This document shows positions 24,515-33,867 of a stretch of DNA of 64,000 bases, in pieces. The first letter of the stretch is position 1. Every line of letters begins with the position of its first letter. The stretch spans positions 1 to 64,000 of IMG/VR virus record IMGVR_UViG_3300048929_000185. One strand, 5' to 3'. This stretch comes from a virus. The notes beneath the pieces are model-generated. The model was not told the DNA's origin and did no database searches. It saw nothing but the letters and a program-made list of their open reading frames with translations. A program made the translations under genes and the position numbers.

Positions 24515-24760
24515 CTAATTTGTTCGGCTATTCCACGCCTTAACTGCCGATTCCTCTGCCCATTCCTTTTCTAACGCCCATTTTATTATCTTCGCCCCAC
24601 ATTCTCGATTTTCACACATAATAGTGGTTCTGGTTCCTATATCTCCTGAGATACTTCCTTCTTGCGGCACAGATATTGAAACAGCTTTACTCCCGCAAAA
24701 CGGGCAAAAATTCAATTCTATCTTAGGCGGATTAAAAACCGAAATAATATCAACTCCCAT
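24515..24760 (-). CDS. Lar-type (restriction alleviation-like) zinc protein
   Basis: An 81-residue protein. After a 12-residue head, MGVDIISVFNPP, it has CPFCGSKAVSIS, CENRECGA and AVKAWNSR, the pattern of the Lar restriction-alleviation family. Phage Lar proteins reduce host type I restriction; here that is inferred. It is the first gene of the 24.8-kb operon. The head recurs at 44330-44545 on an unrelated body. Confidence 0.82.
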   Translation of the reverse strand: MGVDIISVFNPPKIELNFCPFCGSKAVSISVPQEGSISGDIGTRTTIMCENRECGAKIIKWALEKEWAEESAVKAWNSRTN

Positions 24761-24796
24761 GTAGATCTCCTTTCTTGCTCGATTATATTTTATATC

Positions 24797-24853
24797 ATTA
24801 CTATATCGCTCTTACTACACTCTTATATTATCATTACTAGATTTCTTTGTCAA
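24797..24853 (-). promoter_or_regulatory. Twin-box promoter (24.8 kb)
   Basis: Leftward TTGACA (24848-24853), 17-bp spacer, TAATAT (24825-24830). The spacer box reads ATCTAGTAAT (24833-24842, one mismatch) and the downstream box ATATAGTAAT is at 24797-24806, exactly 36 bp away. It should drive the operon holding the Lar-like, methyltransferase, YopX and AAA genes. Confidence 0.85.
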
Positions 24854-24925
24854 TAGAAAAAATAAAAATCCCTTGACAAATTATCGACTCAGATGAAACC
24901 CAAATTTCAATGGCAAAATATGCCA

Positions 24926-25162
24926 TTATTTCTCACATTTTTCGTGTGAAACAAGCCAATCTGACACCTCTTGCTGCCGTGGAAGTCTGTTCAAAACATT
25001 ACAAGCATCATTGATTGCGTTATCATCTGGGAAGCTGACGTTGTACTTTGATTTTATGTAGATTAAATATTCAATAACTTCTCCTATTTTCATTTCTCTT
25101 ATCCTTTCTTGACTTAGAGTATAAAACGGTAAACCATCAATAACCTCAGGAGTTATGTTCAT
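24926..25162 (-). CDS. Unknown 78-residue protein
   Basis: A small helical protein (MNITPEVIDGLPFYTLSQER). It is the last gene before the 24.8-kb promoter, so it ends the replication operon. Family unknown. Confidence 0.7.
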   Translation of the reverse strand: MNITPEVIDGLPFYTLSQERIREMKIGEVIEYLIYIKSKYNVSFPDDNAINDACNVLNRLPRQQEVSDWLVSHEKCEK

Positions 25163-25172
25163 AATTCATCTC

Positions 25173-25664
25173 CTATTTCAATATTTTAGAATCCAGACAA
25201 TTCTTGCATAATTCGTAAATCATTCTCGCCATATTTTCCTTTTTAATGAAGTATACATGCATGTTATTTCTAGCTTGCCATGTTAAAAGAGTTCGAATAT
25301 AAGAATCCGGATTATAATTAGATCTGTATTTATGAGCAAAGATATCATCTAAACAATCGTCTTCTATCACTAAATACACTCTCTCAATATTTATCATACG
25401 ATTTAATTCTTTAAAAATCCTATCATCTTCTTTATTTGCTCCAGCTAAATTCCCAGCTAATTCTGATATGGAGTTTTTTCTTTCTATGCATAATTCGTCT
25501 ATAAAATAAGTATCTCTATCGAATCCGAGTTCTGGGCAAGCCTTTATTTTAAACGTATAATCACCAGTCTTTAATGCTTTTTCTTCATGTAATATCTTCT
25601 GGTTATCAAACTCTTCTAAGATATGATTATTTTTTTGTTCGTTTCCTGTATGTAATATAACCAT
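25173..25664 (-). CDS. ERCC4-type nuclease
   Basis: A 163-residue nuclease-fold protein: KTGDYTFKI, then DELCIERKNSISELAGNLAG, where ERK is the core of the ERKxxxD active site, then RIFKELNRM and the strand RVYLVIEDD. These are the ERCC4 (XPF/Mus81 family) motifs, which cut branched DNA. Its position beside the polymerase suggests a role in resolving replication or recombination intermediates. Confidence 0.85.
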   Translation of the reverse strand: MVILHTGNEQKNNHILEEFDNQKILHEEKALKTGDYTFKIKACPELGFDRDTYFIDELCIERKNSISELAGNLAGANKEDDRIFKELNRMINIERVYLVIEDDCLDDIFAHKYRSNYNPDSYIRTLLTWQARNNMHVYFIKKENMARMIYELCKNCLDSKILK

Positions 25665-25707
25665 GTTTTTAATTAATTGTTTGTACTCTCTATCGGTATA
25701 ATATTGT

Positions 25708-28700
25708 TTAGGAATCTTTTTTCACCGCCTTTATTATTGTCGTAAAACTTTTTATCCAGTATACTTTCGTGTTTGGTATTTCTACGTATTTATCATCTAC
25801 ATAATGTCCATCTAATTTCGTCTCCCATTGTATAAGTTTTATAACATCTCCTTCTTCAATTGGATTTTTATTGTAATCCGGTTTTTTAATCTTGAACTGC
25901 ATAGATACCCCCTGGGTAACCGTAATAACGTCAATTTTGGGAGAATATCTTGTATTGATTTCTTTTACATACAAGTATCCACTCAATTCTTTTATATTCG
26001 TTCTTGGTTCACCGAACACATCTAACTGAGCTTTAAGATTTTCTATTGGAGTTAATGAAATATCAGAATGGTTTTTTTCATACCTCTCTAATTCGGGTCT
26101 TCTTTTTTGTTTTGTTTTATCTGTGTGCTTTTTATCGTATTTATTTTTACCATCTTTAACTTCATCAAATATATCCAATAATTTTTGAGCTTGCCCGAAT
26201 TCACAAAAATAATCGACTGAGATCAACTTTCGAATATATTTACTCATAATATTGTTATCTATGAAATATATCAACAAAGATACAAAACTATTAAATTTCA
26301 TATCTTTTATTTTATACAATTGATCAGCCAATCCGTCACCTATGCCTTTTATTGACTTTAATGTTCCATTAATTGATTTACCATCTTCCGATATGGCAAA
26401 CGTTCTATTGTCTTGCCTAAATCTTAACGGAAGAAGTTCAATCTTGAACGCTTGCTTCATTTCCGATACCGCAAGAGATATTTTATTTTTATCTCCCTTG
26501 TCATTCATAATATTTAAGTATGTTTTGTAAAAATGTAATGGATAATAAGCTTTTAAAAATGCTCCATATAAGCTATCTAAAGCAACACAATAAGCATGAG
26601 AAGCGTTGAAACCATATCTGGCTGAATCTTGTATAATTTGCCAGACTTTACAAGCTAATTCATTAGATTCTTGTTCTGTCTTATTATCTATTTCCATAAT
26701 TTTTTTTGTAAAGTTTGGTACGAAAATAGATTCATATTCCATAATCTTCTTTTTACGCTTCTTACTAATACATTTAATTACAGTATAACAATCCCCCATT
26801 GAAATTCCCGCATAGTTCAGGGCAGACATGATCATCTCTTGATATAAAATAAAAGAGGAAGTCATTTCTGGAGTCTGGATAATCTTGTCAAATGCCGGGA
26901 TACCGTAATCAAAGTGCTCTCTATTCTGATATATTTTAAACATTGTCTTAAATGATGGTCGAATAGCAGCTACAAAAGCAGTTAATTCGGTAATGTTTTG
27001 TGCCTGATACTTCATCATTTTATTCTTTGATCCGCGTTGCTCAACCTGGTTGATTCCAATCGTGTATCCATATTTGTAAATATCGTTTACTTTTTGATTA
27101 TATTCGCTTTTTTCTAGTAGTTCAGTAACGTCATCTTCGCTTATTCCTATGCTTTTGTAAGTCAATTTTATTAGTTTTACGACATTTACTTTTAATAAGT
27201 CATTTTTTAAGAAATGATATTGCTCTGCCCATAGTCCATCCATTAAACTACATAAAGTCAATTTCTTTCCTTGATCAGATCTCATCATTACGAGTCCAAT
27301 TTCTTTACGAATATCTCCTTCATATATGAGATAAGCACAAGGATGAGGCGACCATGAAGCTATAATTCCCAAATATTTTTCGCTATCTTTTAGTATCTGA
27401 TGGTATTTTTCATCTATGTAATCCAATAATTGAATATCATCTTTGTCTTCTTCATCTACATTATTTAGATCTTTTTCATATTGTTTTATCTGAGCAGTAA
27501 TATCATTAGCTATATCAAACGGCACAGATTTTGCCTTTGCATACATTTTAAAAGCAGAAGATGCTTTATATTTACCATAGGCAATCATTGGGTAAGCGTT
27601 CTGTTCTCCGAAAATTTCTTTTTGTGTCTCCGCAAATACTTCAGGATTGCCAATATTAAAATCAATATCTGCAAGGGTTCTTGACTCTAAAATTCTAGTA
27701 GCAGACATAAATCTTTCAGGATACATTTTTACCTTTGCGGATATCCTATCTACTTTTGTAAAGCCTAGTAGTTTGTTAGTATAAAAGCTAACAGCAGATC
27801 CCCTTCCGGTATTGGTTATCATCCCCCCTTTGCTCACTGATTTTTTAATTAGTTCATAATCCATTAAAAAATAATCTGCGTGTTTAGATATAATAACCGT
27901 TTCTACTTCTTTCTCTATCTCTTTTTCGTAATGAGAAATTACGACGTTTATCATTTCTTCTTTTGGTAGATTATAAACATCCACATCTTTTACAACGTAA
28001 TAAAACTTATTAAATTCATGATTAATAATGTACTTAGCTAATCTGATAGTGTCCATGCTATCAAGTCTTTTTATTATCTTTATTTTTTCTTCTTCCCATA
28101 AGCCCCATATTAAATTTGAGTATTTTTCATCTCTTTCTTTTTGTGTCAAATTTTTATTTTCCGGAAGAATCGGCATCTTAACATCAGTATTAAAGCAAGG
28201 ATTATCATATTCTTCTACTGATAAAAATACATTTGTGTTACTAATGGCCTGCTCTATTTCGTTATCTGTCAAGATTCCCTGAATGACGAATCTCTCATAA
28301 GCGGTATCTCCGTCTGGATAGTCTAAATACCAACCTTCCTCATCTGGATAACTAATTCCTTTTGATTCTAAGTAATCATCTCTCTCCCACGCTGTACTGT
28401 CTGTTATATAATGACTATCACATCCCATAATGAGAGGAATATTTAATTGTTTCGCCAATTCTGAGATATGCTTATTTAATGACTTTTGTTTCTCTACGTT
28501 ATGATATTGAACCTCCAAGTAAAAATTATCTTCAAAAAATGAATGTAGTCCTTTTACTATTTCGTCTATGTCTTCATATTTCCAAAATGCAACGCAGGCT
28601 GTGCATACAATAACATCTTTAGGTGGTAGGCTATAAATTAAATCTAAATCTATTCTAGGCTGATTATAAAATCCACTAATATTCGCCTCAGATAAGATAT

Positions 28701-29088
28701 CATTTATTGCCTGTCTTCCGTTTTCATTTTTGGCATATATACAAATATGGCAATTAAAACCATCTTTTTCGTATCTATTTCTTACCCAATAAGCTTCAGT
28801 TCCAAATACAAATTTTAGAGGTTTTGTAGAATTATTACAGCCACCACATCTTCCTCCACATTTTTTACACTCCTCATTATCTTCGTCGAAATTAAAACAT
28901 TTATTTGCCAACTCATATCCTTCTATGTATCTTCCTTGCCAGCCGTGCTCCATGATACAAATTATTCCATGACCTAGTTCTACGGCTCTTTTAGCATAAT
29001 CCTCATTACTAACCACACAATCTGGAACTTTGGGATTACTACCATAACTATGTTTATGCTGGTTCTGAAATATTCTCGTTTTTATCAC
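25708..29088 (-). CDS. dnaE: DNA polymerase III alpha subunit (DnaE type)
   Basis: A 1126-residue replicative polymerase. Residues 1-290 are a PHP domain (HKHSYGSN, CIMEHGW, CDSHYI). The palm holds NTGRGSAVSFY and the catalytic LADIDFNIGN with two Asp residues; YGKYKASSAFK and a helix-hairpin-helix region (NGTLKSIKGIGDGLADQL) follow. The C-terminal part (YLYVKEINTRYSPKIDVITV) fits an OB domain. No DEDD proofreading domain is inserted, so it is DnaE rather than PolC. The phage copies its genome with its own polymerase. Confidence 0.95.
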   Translation of the reverse strand: MIKTRIFQNQHKHSYGSNPKVPDCVVSNEDYAKRAVELGHGIICIMEHGWQGRYIEGYELANKCFNFDEDNEECKKCGGRCGGCNNSTKPLKFVFGTEAYWVRNRYEKDGFNCHICIYAKNENGRQAINDILSEANISGFYNQPRIDLDLIYSLPPKDVIVCTACVAFWKYEDIDEIVKGLHSFFEDNFYLEVQYHNVEKQKSLNKHISELAKQLNIPLIMGCDSHYITDSTAWERDDYLESKGISYPDEEGWYLDYPDGDTAYERFVIQGILTDNEIEQAISNTNVFLSVEEYDNPCFNTDVKMPILPENKNLTQKERDEKYSNLIWGLWEEEKIKIIKRLDSMDTIRLAKYIINHEFNKFYYVVKDVDVYNLPKEEMINVVISHYEKEIEKEVETVIISKHADYFLMDYELIKKSVSKGGMITNTGRGSAVSFYTNKLLGFTKVDRISAKVKMYPERFMSATRILESRTLADIDFNIGNPEVFAETQKEIFGEQNAYPMIAYGKYKASSAFKMYAKAKSVPFDIANDITAQIKQYEKDLNNVDEEDKDDIQLLDYIDEKYHQILKDSEKYLGIIASWSPHPCAYLIYEGDIRKEIGLVMMRSDQGKKLTLCSLMDGLWAEQYHFLKNDLLKVNVVKLIKLTYKSIGISEDDVTELLEKSEYNQKVNDIYKYGYTIGINQVEQRGSKNKMMKYQAQNITELTAFVAAIRPSFKTMFKIYQNREHFDYGIPAFDKIIQTPEMTSSFILYQEMIMSALNYAGISMGDCYTVIKCISKKRKKKIMEYESIFVPNFTKKIMEIDNKTEQESNELACKVWQIIQDSARYGFNASHAYCVALDSLYGAFLKAYYPLHFYKTYLNIMNDKGDKNKISLAVSEMKQAFKIELLPLRFRQDNRTFAISEDGKSINGTLKSIKGIGDGLADQLYKIKDMKFNSFVSLLIYFIDNNIMSKYIRKLISVDYFCEFGQAQKLLDIFDEVKDGKNKYDKKHTDKTKQKRRPELERYEKNHSDISLTPIENLKAQLDVFGEPRTNIKELSGYLYVKEINTRYSPKIDVITVTQGVSMQFKIKKPDYNKNPIEEGDVIKLIQWETKLDGHYVDDKYVEIPNTKVYWIKSFTTIIKAVKKDS

Positions 29089-29090
29089 CT

Positions 29091-29873
29091 CTATTCTTCA
29101 TTTTTGTATTCACATTCGTCTCTATAGTCGCACAATGAACTACACATCATAAAAGATTTTTTCTCTATGAAATTTACATCTCGATAAATTTTTTGTATTG
29201 TTTTCTTTGCCCAAGTCAGTGTTTCTTGATATTCTTCTTCGTTAAAATCAATTACCGTTAATTTACCGCCATCTTTAAAATGATTCCATACAATTTTTGC
29301 TGGTTTACCATAATTATCAATAACAAACTTTGAATATATATACATTTGATGTTTGTACGATAAAAATTCTTCTATGTAATTTTTTAAAACTGTACCATCT
29401 TTTTTAAGAGGATATCCACTAGATTTATGATCGACAATTATAATTTCTTCTGTGATTTTGTTTTTAAGTAAAACATCTATATATCCGCGGAATTTATACT
29501 TTCCAACCTTAAAATTACAAGACAATTCAACTCCCAGTATTTCATAATTATTTAATAAATAGGATTCTACTGTACATAGATAATCACAACATTTTTCAAA
29601 AGTCGAATCCATTATTGACTGTTTTACTTTTTCACAAATAAGAGTATATTCTTCTATGTATATAAGTGGAGCTTCTTCAAGTTTTATCTCACCTTTAATG
29701 ATTCTTTCAATCACAGAATGCATAAGCTTTCCATTAGCTGCGTAATAATTCTGAATTCCTAGTCGTTTTTCTATGTATTTTAAATAAAAACTATAAGGAC
29801 ACTGTTCATAGCAATGAATACGGCTAAACGACCAGATCATTCCATCTAACACTTCTTTGTACTGATTTGACAA
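29091..29873 (-). CDS. Cas4/RecB-like PD-(D/E)XK nuclease
   Basis: A 260-residue protein. The N-terminus SFSRIHCYEQCPYSFYLKYI and the C-terminal Cys cluster CSSLCDYRDECEY match the iron-sulphur ligands of the Cas4/AddB-like group. GYIDVLLKNKIT and IIVDHKSSGY are the PD-(D/E)xK motif. It is a 5' or 3' single-strand exonuclease or end-processing enzyme, encoded 2 bases from dnaE. It could act in recombination with the DUF1071 protein. Confidence 0.9.
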   Translation of the reverse strand: MSNQYKEVLDGMIWSFSRIHCYEQCPYSFYLKYIEKRLGIQNYYAANGKLMHSVIERIIKGEIKLEEAPLIYIEEYTLICEKVKQSIMDSTFEKCCDYLCTVESYLLNNYEILGVELSCNFKVGKYKFRGYIDVLLKNKITEEIIIVDHKSSGYPLKKDGTVLKNYIEEFLSYKHQMYIYSKFVIDNYGKPAKIVWNHFKDGGKLTVIDFNEEEYQETLTWAKKTIQKIYRDVNFIEKKSFMMCSSLCDYRDECEYKNEE

Positions 29874-29877
29874 TTAA

Positions 29878-30882
29878 TCACCTCACTTTAGTCTTTGTTT
29901 CATATAGTCTTTTGAAAGTTTCATACCCAACATCAGCTGGTGAATTTTTTGTTTTTTCACCTCCTAAATCTTTATCTTTATTATCTATTAAATACAAATT
30001 AGTAAATCTTTTTAGTTTATTAATGTCTCTTTTAATATCTTTTTGTTTATAGTTAACATCAGTATCATAAGCGAATACAACGCTTACTCCAAGTTTTATA
30101 AGCAGAATTATTTGACTATCTGTTAAGTTATGCTTTTCTGCTGACACACAGTTTTTATATCCCCACCCATATGCTTTCATTACACTTTTTATAGATTCAA
30201 AAATAATAATCTCATCATTTTCTTTTACGTATGGTAATGTAATATCTAAACCTTGAAAATAATCCATATCGCCAATAGTTTTATAGTTTATGTATTTAGG
30301 TAGTTTTAACTGTTTATAATTTTTGTGTCTTGTTCTAGCTTTTATATTTATCAATCGTCCATCAATATCTCTCACAGGATATATAATCCTATTTGATCTT
30401 TTATCTATTCGTACATTAAATAAATCTAATTCCTCTTGACGTATACCTTCTTCTAACCACTCCGTTATTTCCTCTTTTGAATATTGCTCATATTCGGATT
30501 CGCTTAATATTTCGTGACTAATTTGCTCAGGATATATTCTGGATTGTTTAATTTTTCTTAAATAAGATACCGTAGGGGATTGACACATTTTACCCATGTC
30601 TAAATCTGCAAGTTTTGCGGCCTTTTCTACCGCTTTATCAAAAGATAATCCTTCAAAGTCAACCAAATATCCAATTATGTATCCACCTTTTCCACAGGAA
30701 AAACAATAATAACTATTTTTTGCTGGTGTTATAGAGAATGATGGCGTTAAGTCGACATGTAAAGGACAGCTACCAAAATAATCATTTCCCTTGCGTTCAA
30801 GTTTTATTTGCTGGCTAACGTAATTAAGTAAATCAACTTTAGAATTTATTTCTCGTAAAAAATCGTCATCATAGACGCTCAA
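29878..30882 (-). CDS. dnaG: DNA primase (DnaG type)
   Basis: A 334-residue short primase. Residues 1-75 form the CHC2-like zinc domain: FGSCPLHVDLTPSFSI and YYCFSCGKGGYIIGYL. The Toprim domain shows IIFESIKSVMKAYGWGYKN with the catalytic Glu and SVVFAYDTDVNYKQKD with the DxD pair. It ends after Toprim, lacking the helicase-binding domain of host DnaG. It synthesises RNA primers for the phage replisome, next to DnaB. Confidence 0.92.
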   Translation of the reverse strand: MSVYDDDFLREINSKVDLLNYVSQQIKLERKGNDYFGSCPLHVDLTPSFSITPAKNSYYCFSCGKGGYIIGYLVDFEGLSFDKAVEKAAKLADLDMGKMCQSPTVSYLRKIKQSRIYPEQISHEILSESEYEQYSKEEITEWLEEGIRQEELDLFNVRIDKRSNRIIYPVRDIDGRLINIKARTRHKNYKQLKLPKYINYKTIGDMDYFQGLDITLPYVKENDEIIIFESIKSVMKAYGWGYKNCVSAEKHNLTDSQIILLIKLGVSVVFAYDTDVNYKQKDIKRDINKLKRFTNLYLIDNKDKDLGGEKTKNSPADVGYETFKRLYETKTKVR

Positions 30883-30896
30883 TCATTCTCACCACC

Positions 30897-32255
30897 TTAT
30901 TCAAATGGTTCTTGTGTGTTTTGATGCTGTTCCGCTTCAATTATTCCTACTCTATCAGAGGTAAACATCATATCGAGATAATCATTTTCTCCCATATGTT
31001 GCTTTCCTAACCTGTTTAATTTAACTCTTAGCTTATGAGTACCACATTTTGCTCCGTCTCTTATAATTTCTTCATCTGTTTTTTCTGACCATTGAACCGC
31101 AACGGAGCAATATTTTTCAATCCCATCTGATTCCGCTACTTCGTTTGCTCTATTTAACTGGCAAAATGCGAGTACGGACATTTTTAAATCTCCCGCTATT
31201 ACATTTTTAAGCCAGTTTGTAATACCTGCCATGTAAGCACTTCTTTCCGCCGAATTTAAAATTGCATCATCGCATTTTATATAATCCCAAACAATAAACT
31301 TTAATCCAATCTCAATCTTCTTTTGTGCACATATAGAGTAGAACCTTTCCTTTGTGATATATGGATCAAAATTATGAAACAACGGCAAAGACTCTATGTA
31401 TTCATTTGTTTCCTCTATTAGCTTAACTTCTTTATCCGTAAGCGTATCGTTTTTAATTCGGCTAACGGAAATTCCAGTTAAATATGCAGCAACTCGGATG
31501 TACCAGTTTTCATCTGACATTTCACTATCTTGAATAAAAGTAGGAACGCCATTCATTGCTTTATGCAATCCTTCAATCTGAGCAACCCATGATTTACCCT
31601 TTTTCATTCTGGCTTCAATTACAATTAACTCCGTTTCCTCATATTGAAAAAATTCATTTACTGTAGGAAAGAAAGATGGAAGGCCGTAAGACTCGCCCCT
31701 ATCTTTTTTCTCTTTTATTTTTTTCCATATTTCTTTAACTTTTGATCCAAAGGTTGTTATTTCTCCGTCTGTAACATATTTTGTAGTTAATCCATTGACT
31801 TCTTTATAGATTCCATTACTCATATCATCTAAGTGCACATTTTCGTTAAAACATAATTTTTGCCACTCGAGTGTTTTCTTGTAAAAATCTCTTTTGAAGG
31901 AAAGTTCTACAACATGATTGACTAGCATTTTATATTCTTCAACGGAATCTCTTTTTGCATTTATACATAAATCAATGTATTCTTGCATACTTGGCATATT
32001 GTATTTTTCTAGTTCATTCTTTTTAGCGGGATTTGATTCTATCATCTGTTCAATATTCATCGCCGTAATATTAGTAATCTTCTTATTGTATAATTCTTTA
32101 ATTGCCCAATAAATAATTGCATTATCAGAACTATAAAAGTATTTATCCTTTAAATAATTACTGTTTAATATAAATTCAGGATGGTAAACCAACGTGGAAA
32201 TAATGCCCGCTTCTGCTTTATTGTCTGAAATTTCATTGATCTCTATTGTCATCAC
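30897..32255 (-). CDS. dnaB: Replicative DNA helicase (DnaB type)
   Basis: A 452-residue DnaB homologue. Residues 5-110 are the N-terminal helical domain (NKAEAGIISTLVYHPEF). The RecA-like domain has a variant Walker A ARMKKGKSWVAQ, FIQDSEMSDENW, FIVWDYIKCDD (Walker B) and LAFCQLNR (motif H3). It unwinds the fork and, with the primase, forms the phage primosome. It overlaps the zinc protein upstream by 23 bases. Confidence 0.93.
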   Translation of the reverse strand: MMTIEINEISDNKAEAGIISTLVYHPEFILNSNYLKDKYFYSSDNAIIYWAIKELYNKKITNITAMNIEQMIESNPAKKNELEKYNMPSMQEYIDLCINAKRDSVEEYKMLVNHVVELSFKRDFYKKTLEWQKLCFNENVHLDDMSNGIYKEVNGLTTKYVTDGEITTFGSKVKEIWKKIKEKKDRGESYGLPSFFPTVNEFFQYEETELIVIEARMKKGKSWVAQIEGLHKAMNGVPTFIQDSEMSDENWYIRVAAYLTGISVSRIKNDTLTDKEVKLIEETNEYIESLPLFHNFDPYITKERFYSICAQKKIEIGLKFIVWDYIKCDDAILNSAERSAYMAGITNWLKNVIAGDLKMSVLAFCQLNRANEVAESDGIEKYCSVAVQWSEKTDEEIIRDGAKCGTHKLRVKLNRLGKQHMGENDYLDMMFTSDRVGIIEAEQHQNTQEPFE

Positions 32256-32733
32256 CGCCTAAAATTTGACCAAAGCCAGGGTTGCAAGTTGAACTAAACT
32301 TAAAAGTTCTTTCTCTGCTTACTGGTTTAATGTCATTATTCATGTTTTTTTCAATTTCTTTTCTCTTAATTTGATTCTTCATTGCTTGGTATTTTTTCTT
32401 AATTTCCATATCATTCTTAACTAACCACCCAAGTGTAAAAATCCCTTTGAATGGAGTTTTTTTATGTATCGCCTGACATAAAACATATAGCACGTATTCC
32501 GCATTTGAATTGCTTACAAAACCATTGATGGCTTTTCTTACCATGTGAAAATCTTCAGTTGATCTGTAATATTTATAATAAATATCAAATATTTGTGTTT
32601 TAAAACATTTTTCTTCGTGGCAATCCTTATGATAATAGCGAGTACCATCCTTTATTGCTTCTTCGGATGGTATTTTCTCGCCATTGTGAAGGCAACCACT
32701 ATATCCACAAACATATTCCTTTGCCTTCGCCAT
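32233..32733 (-). CDS. Zinc-containing replication-linked protein, possible helicase loader
   Basis: A 166-residue protein. The N-terminal third carries CGYSGCLHNGEKI and YYHKDCHEEKC, resembling half a LIM or zinc-ribbon domain. The middle is helical and the C-terminus basic. Its place between ssb and dnaB, overlapping dnaB, suggests a loader or organiser, but no loader motif is seen. Confidence 0.7.
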   Translation of the reverse strand: MAKAKEYVCGYSGCLHNGEKIPSEEAIKDGTRYYHKDCHEEKCFKTQIFDIYYKYYRSTEDFHMVRKAINGFVSNSNAEYVLYVLCQAIHKKTPFKGIFTLGWLVKNDMEIKKKYQAMKNQIKRKEIEKNMNNDIKPVSRERTFKFSSTCNPGFGQILGGDDNRDQ

Positions 32734-32747
32734 ATTTATCTCCTCAA

Positions 32748-33191
32748 TTAGTTGAAGGGTAAGCCCCCGTCTTCCACTCCGTCTGGAATATTCATAAATC
32801 CATCATTTGATGCTGCCTGTGGCGTTGGTCTTGATGTCTGTCTTGGAGAATTCCCCTCTGTTCCATTAGAACCCTTACTCTCAGCAAATTCCACTTCTTC
32901 TACAACCACATCTGTTGTATATATTTTCTGTCCATCTTTGTTAGTATAATTACCCGTTTGGATTCTTCCTACCACAGCGATCTTAGAACCCTGTTTAAAA
33001 TATTTTTCAATGAATTCTGCTGTCTTTCCAAATGCGACGTGATTAATAAAATCTGCCGTAGGTTCCCCCTCTTTTTTGATTTTACGGTCAATAGCTAGAG
33101 TGAATTTAGCAATTGCCGTAGGGTTTGCTCCCTGAGAATATCTTACTTCCGGATCACGAGTTAATCTTCCGATTTCAATGAGTTTTTGCAT
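32748..33191 (-). CDS. ssb: Single-stranded DNA-binding protein
   Basis: A 147-residue SSB with an OB fold over residues 1-105 (IGRLTRDPEVRYSQGA, AKFTLAIDRK, FINHVAFGKTAEFIEKYF, VVGRIQTGNYTNKDGQK). The tail is Ser/Pro/Gln-rich and ends DGGLPFN, a variant of the usual acidic DDDIPF tip that recruits partner proteins. It coats single strands during phage replication. Confidence 0.96.
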   Translation of the reverse strand: MQKLIEIGRLTRDPEVRYSQGANPTAIAKFTLAIDRKIKKEGEPTADFINHVAFGKTAEFIEKYFKQGSKIAVVGRIQTGNYTNKDGQKIYTTDVVVEEVEFAESKGSNGTEGNSPRQTSRPTPQAASNDGFMNIPDGVEDGGLPFN

Positions 33192-33194
33192 ATG

Positions 33195-33854
33195 TTATGT
33201 CTCCTTTTTATAAAATATATTATAGTAGTGACTAATTAAGCTTTGATCACAGCCTAATTGATTTGCTAGTTCCACTTGTGTCTTGTTTTCTAATTCACTA
33301 TTTAGCATCTCTTTAGTAATATTGTATTTAGTTCTTGCTTCTCCGCTATTCCGCACTGGAATGTTATATTTATGCAATAAGTTACGTATAGGGTTAGTTG
33401 ATATATTAAACATCGCCGCAATATTTTTAGGACTCATGTTCTCAACAATATATAGTTGGAACAATTCTTTCCTTGAAATATAAAAACATTTTTTCAATCC
33501 AGTTCTCAATGCATGTTGAGCATTTTCTTGTGGGGTGCACCACTCTAAATTTTCAACGTGATTATTTTTAGGGTTTCCGTCAATATGATTGATAAATGGC
33601 TTATCGTCTGTGTTTTCTATAAAAGATTGAGCCACAAGTCGGTGCACCTTATACGAGGTTCTTTTCTTGTCAATATACAACTCAACCTTCTTGTATCCGG
33701 TCGACGTAAAACTTTGTTTTAATATTTTTTCATTCTGGACATAAATCCCCTTTCCATTATTTCTTTGTCTTTGTATACTTTTTATTCTTCCATGATTACT
33801 TACCTGATAATATCCGACGTATCCGGGTATATCTCTCCATTCTTCTGCGATCAT
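33195..33854 (-). CDS. HNH homing endonuclease with NUMOD4
   Basis: A 219-residue protein: NUMOD4 at the N-terminus (EEWRDIPGYVGYYQVSNHGR), HNH core (HRLVAQSFI, INHIDGNPKNNHVENLEW, TPQENAQHA), then a resolvase-like helix-turn-helix (MSPKNIAAMFNISTNPIRNLL and a second, VELANQLGCDQSLISHYY). A free-standing homing endonuclease lodged between ssb and the annealing protein. Confidence 0.92.
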   Translation of the reverse strand: MIAEEWRDIPGYVGYYQVSNHGRIKSIQRQRNNGKGIYVQNEKILKQSFTSTGYKKVELYIDKKRTSYKVHRLVAQSFIENTDDKPFINHIDGNPKNNHVENLEWCTPQENAQHALRTGLKKCFYISRKELFQLYIVENMSPKNIAAMFNISTNPIRNLLHKYNIPVRNSGEARTKYNITKEMLNSELENKTQVELANQLGCDQSLISHYYNIFYKKET

Positions 33855-33867
33855 CTTCCTCCTTCTA

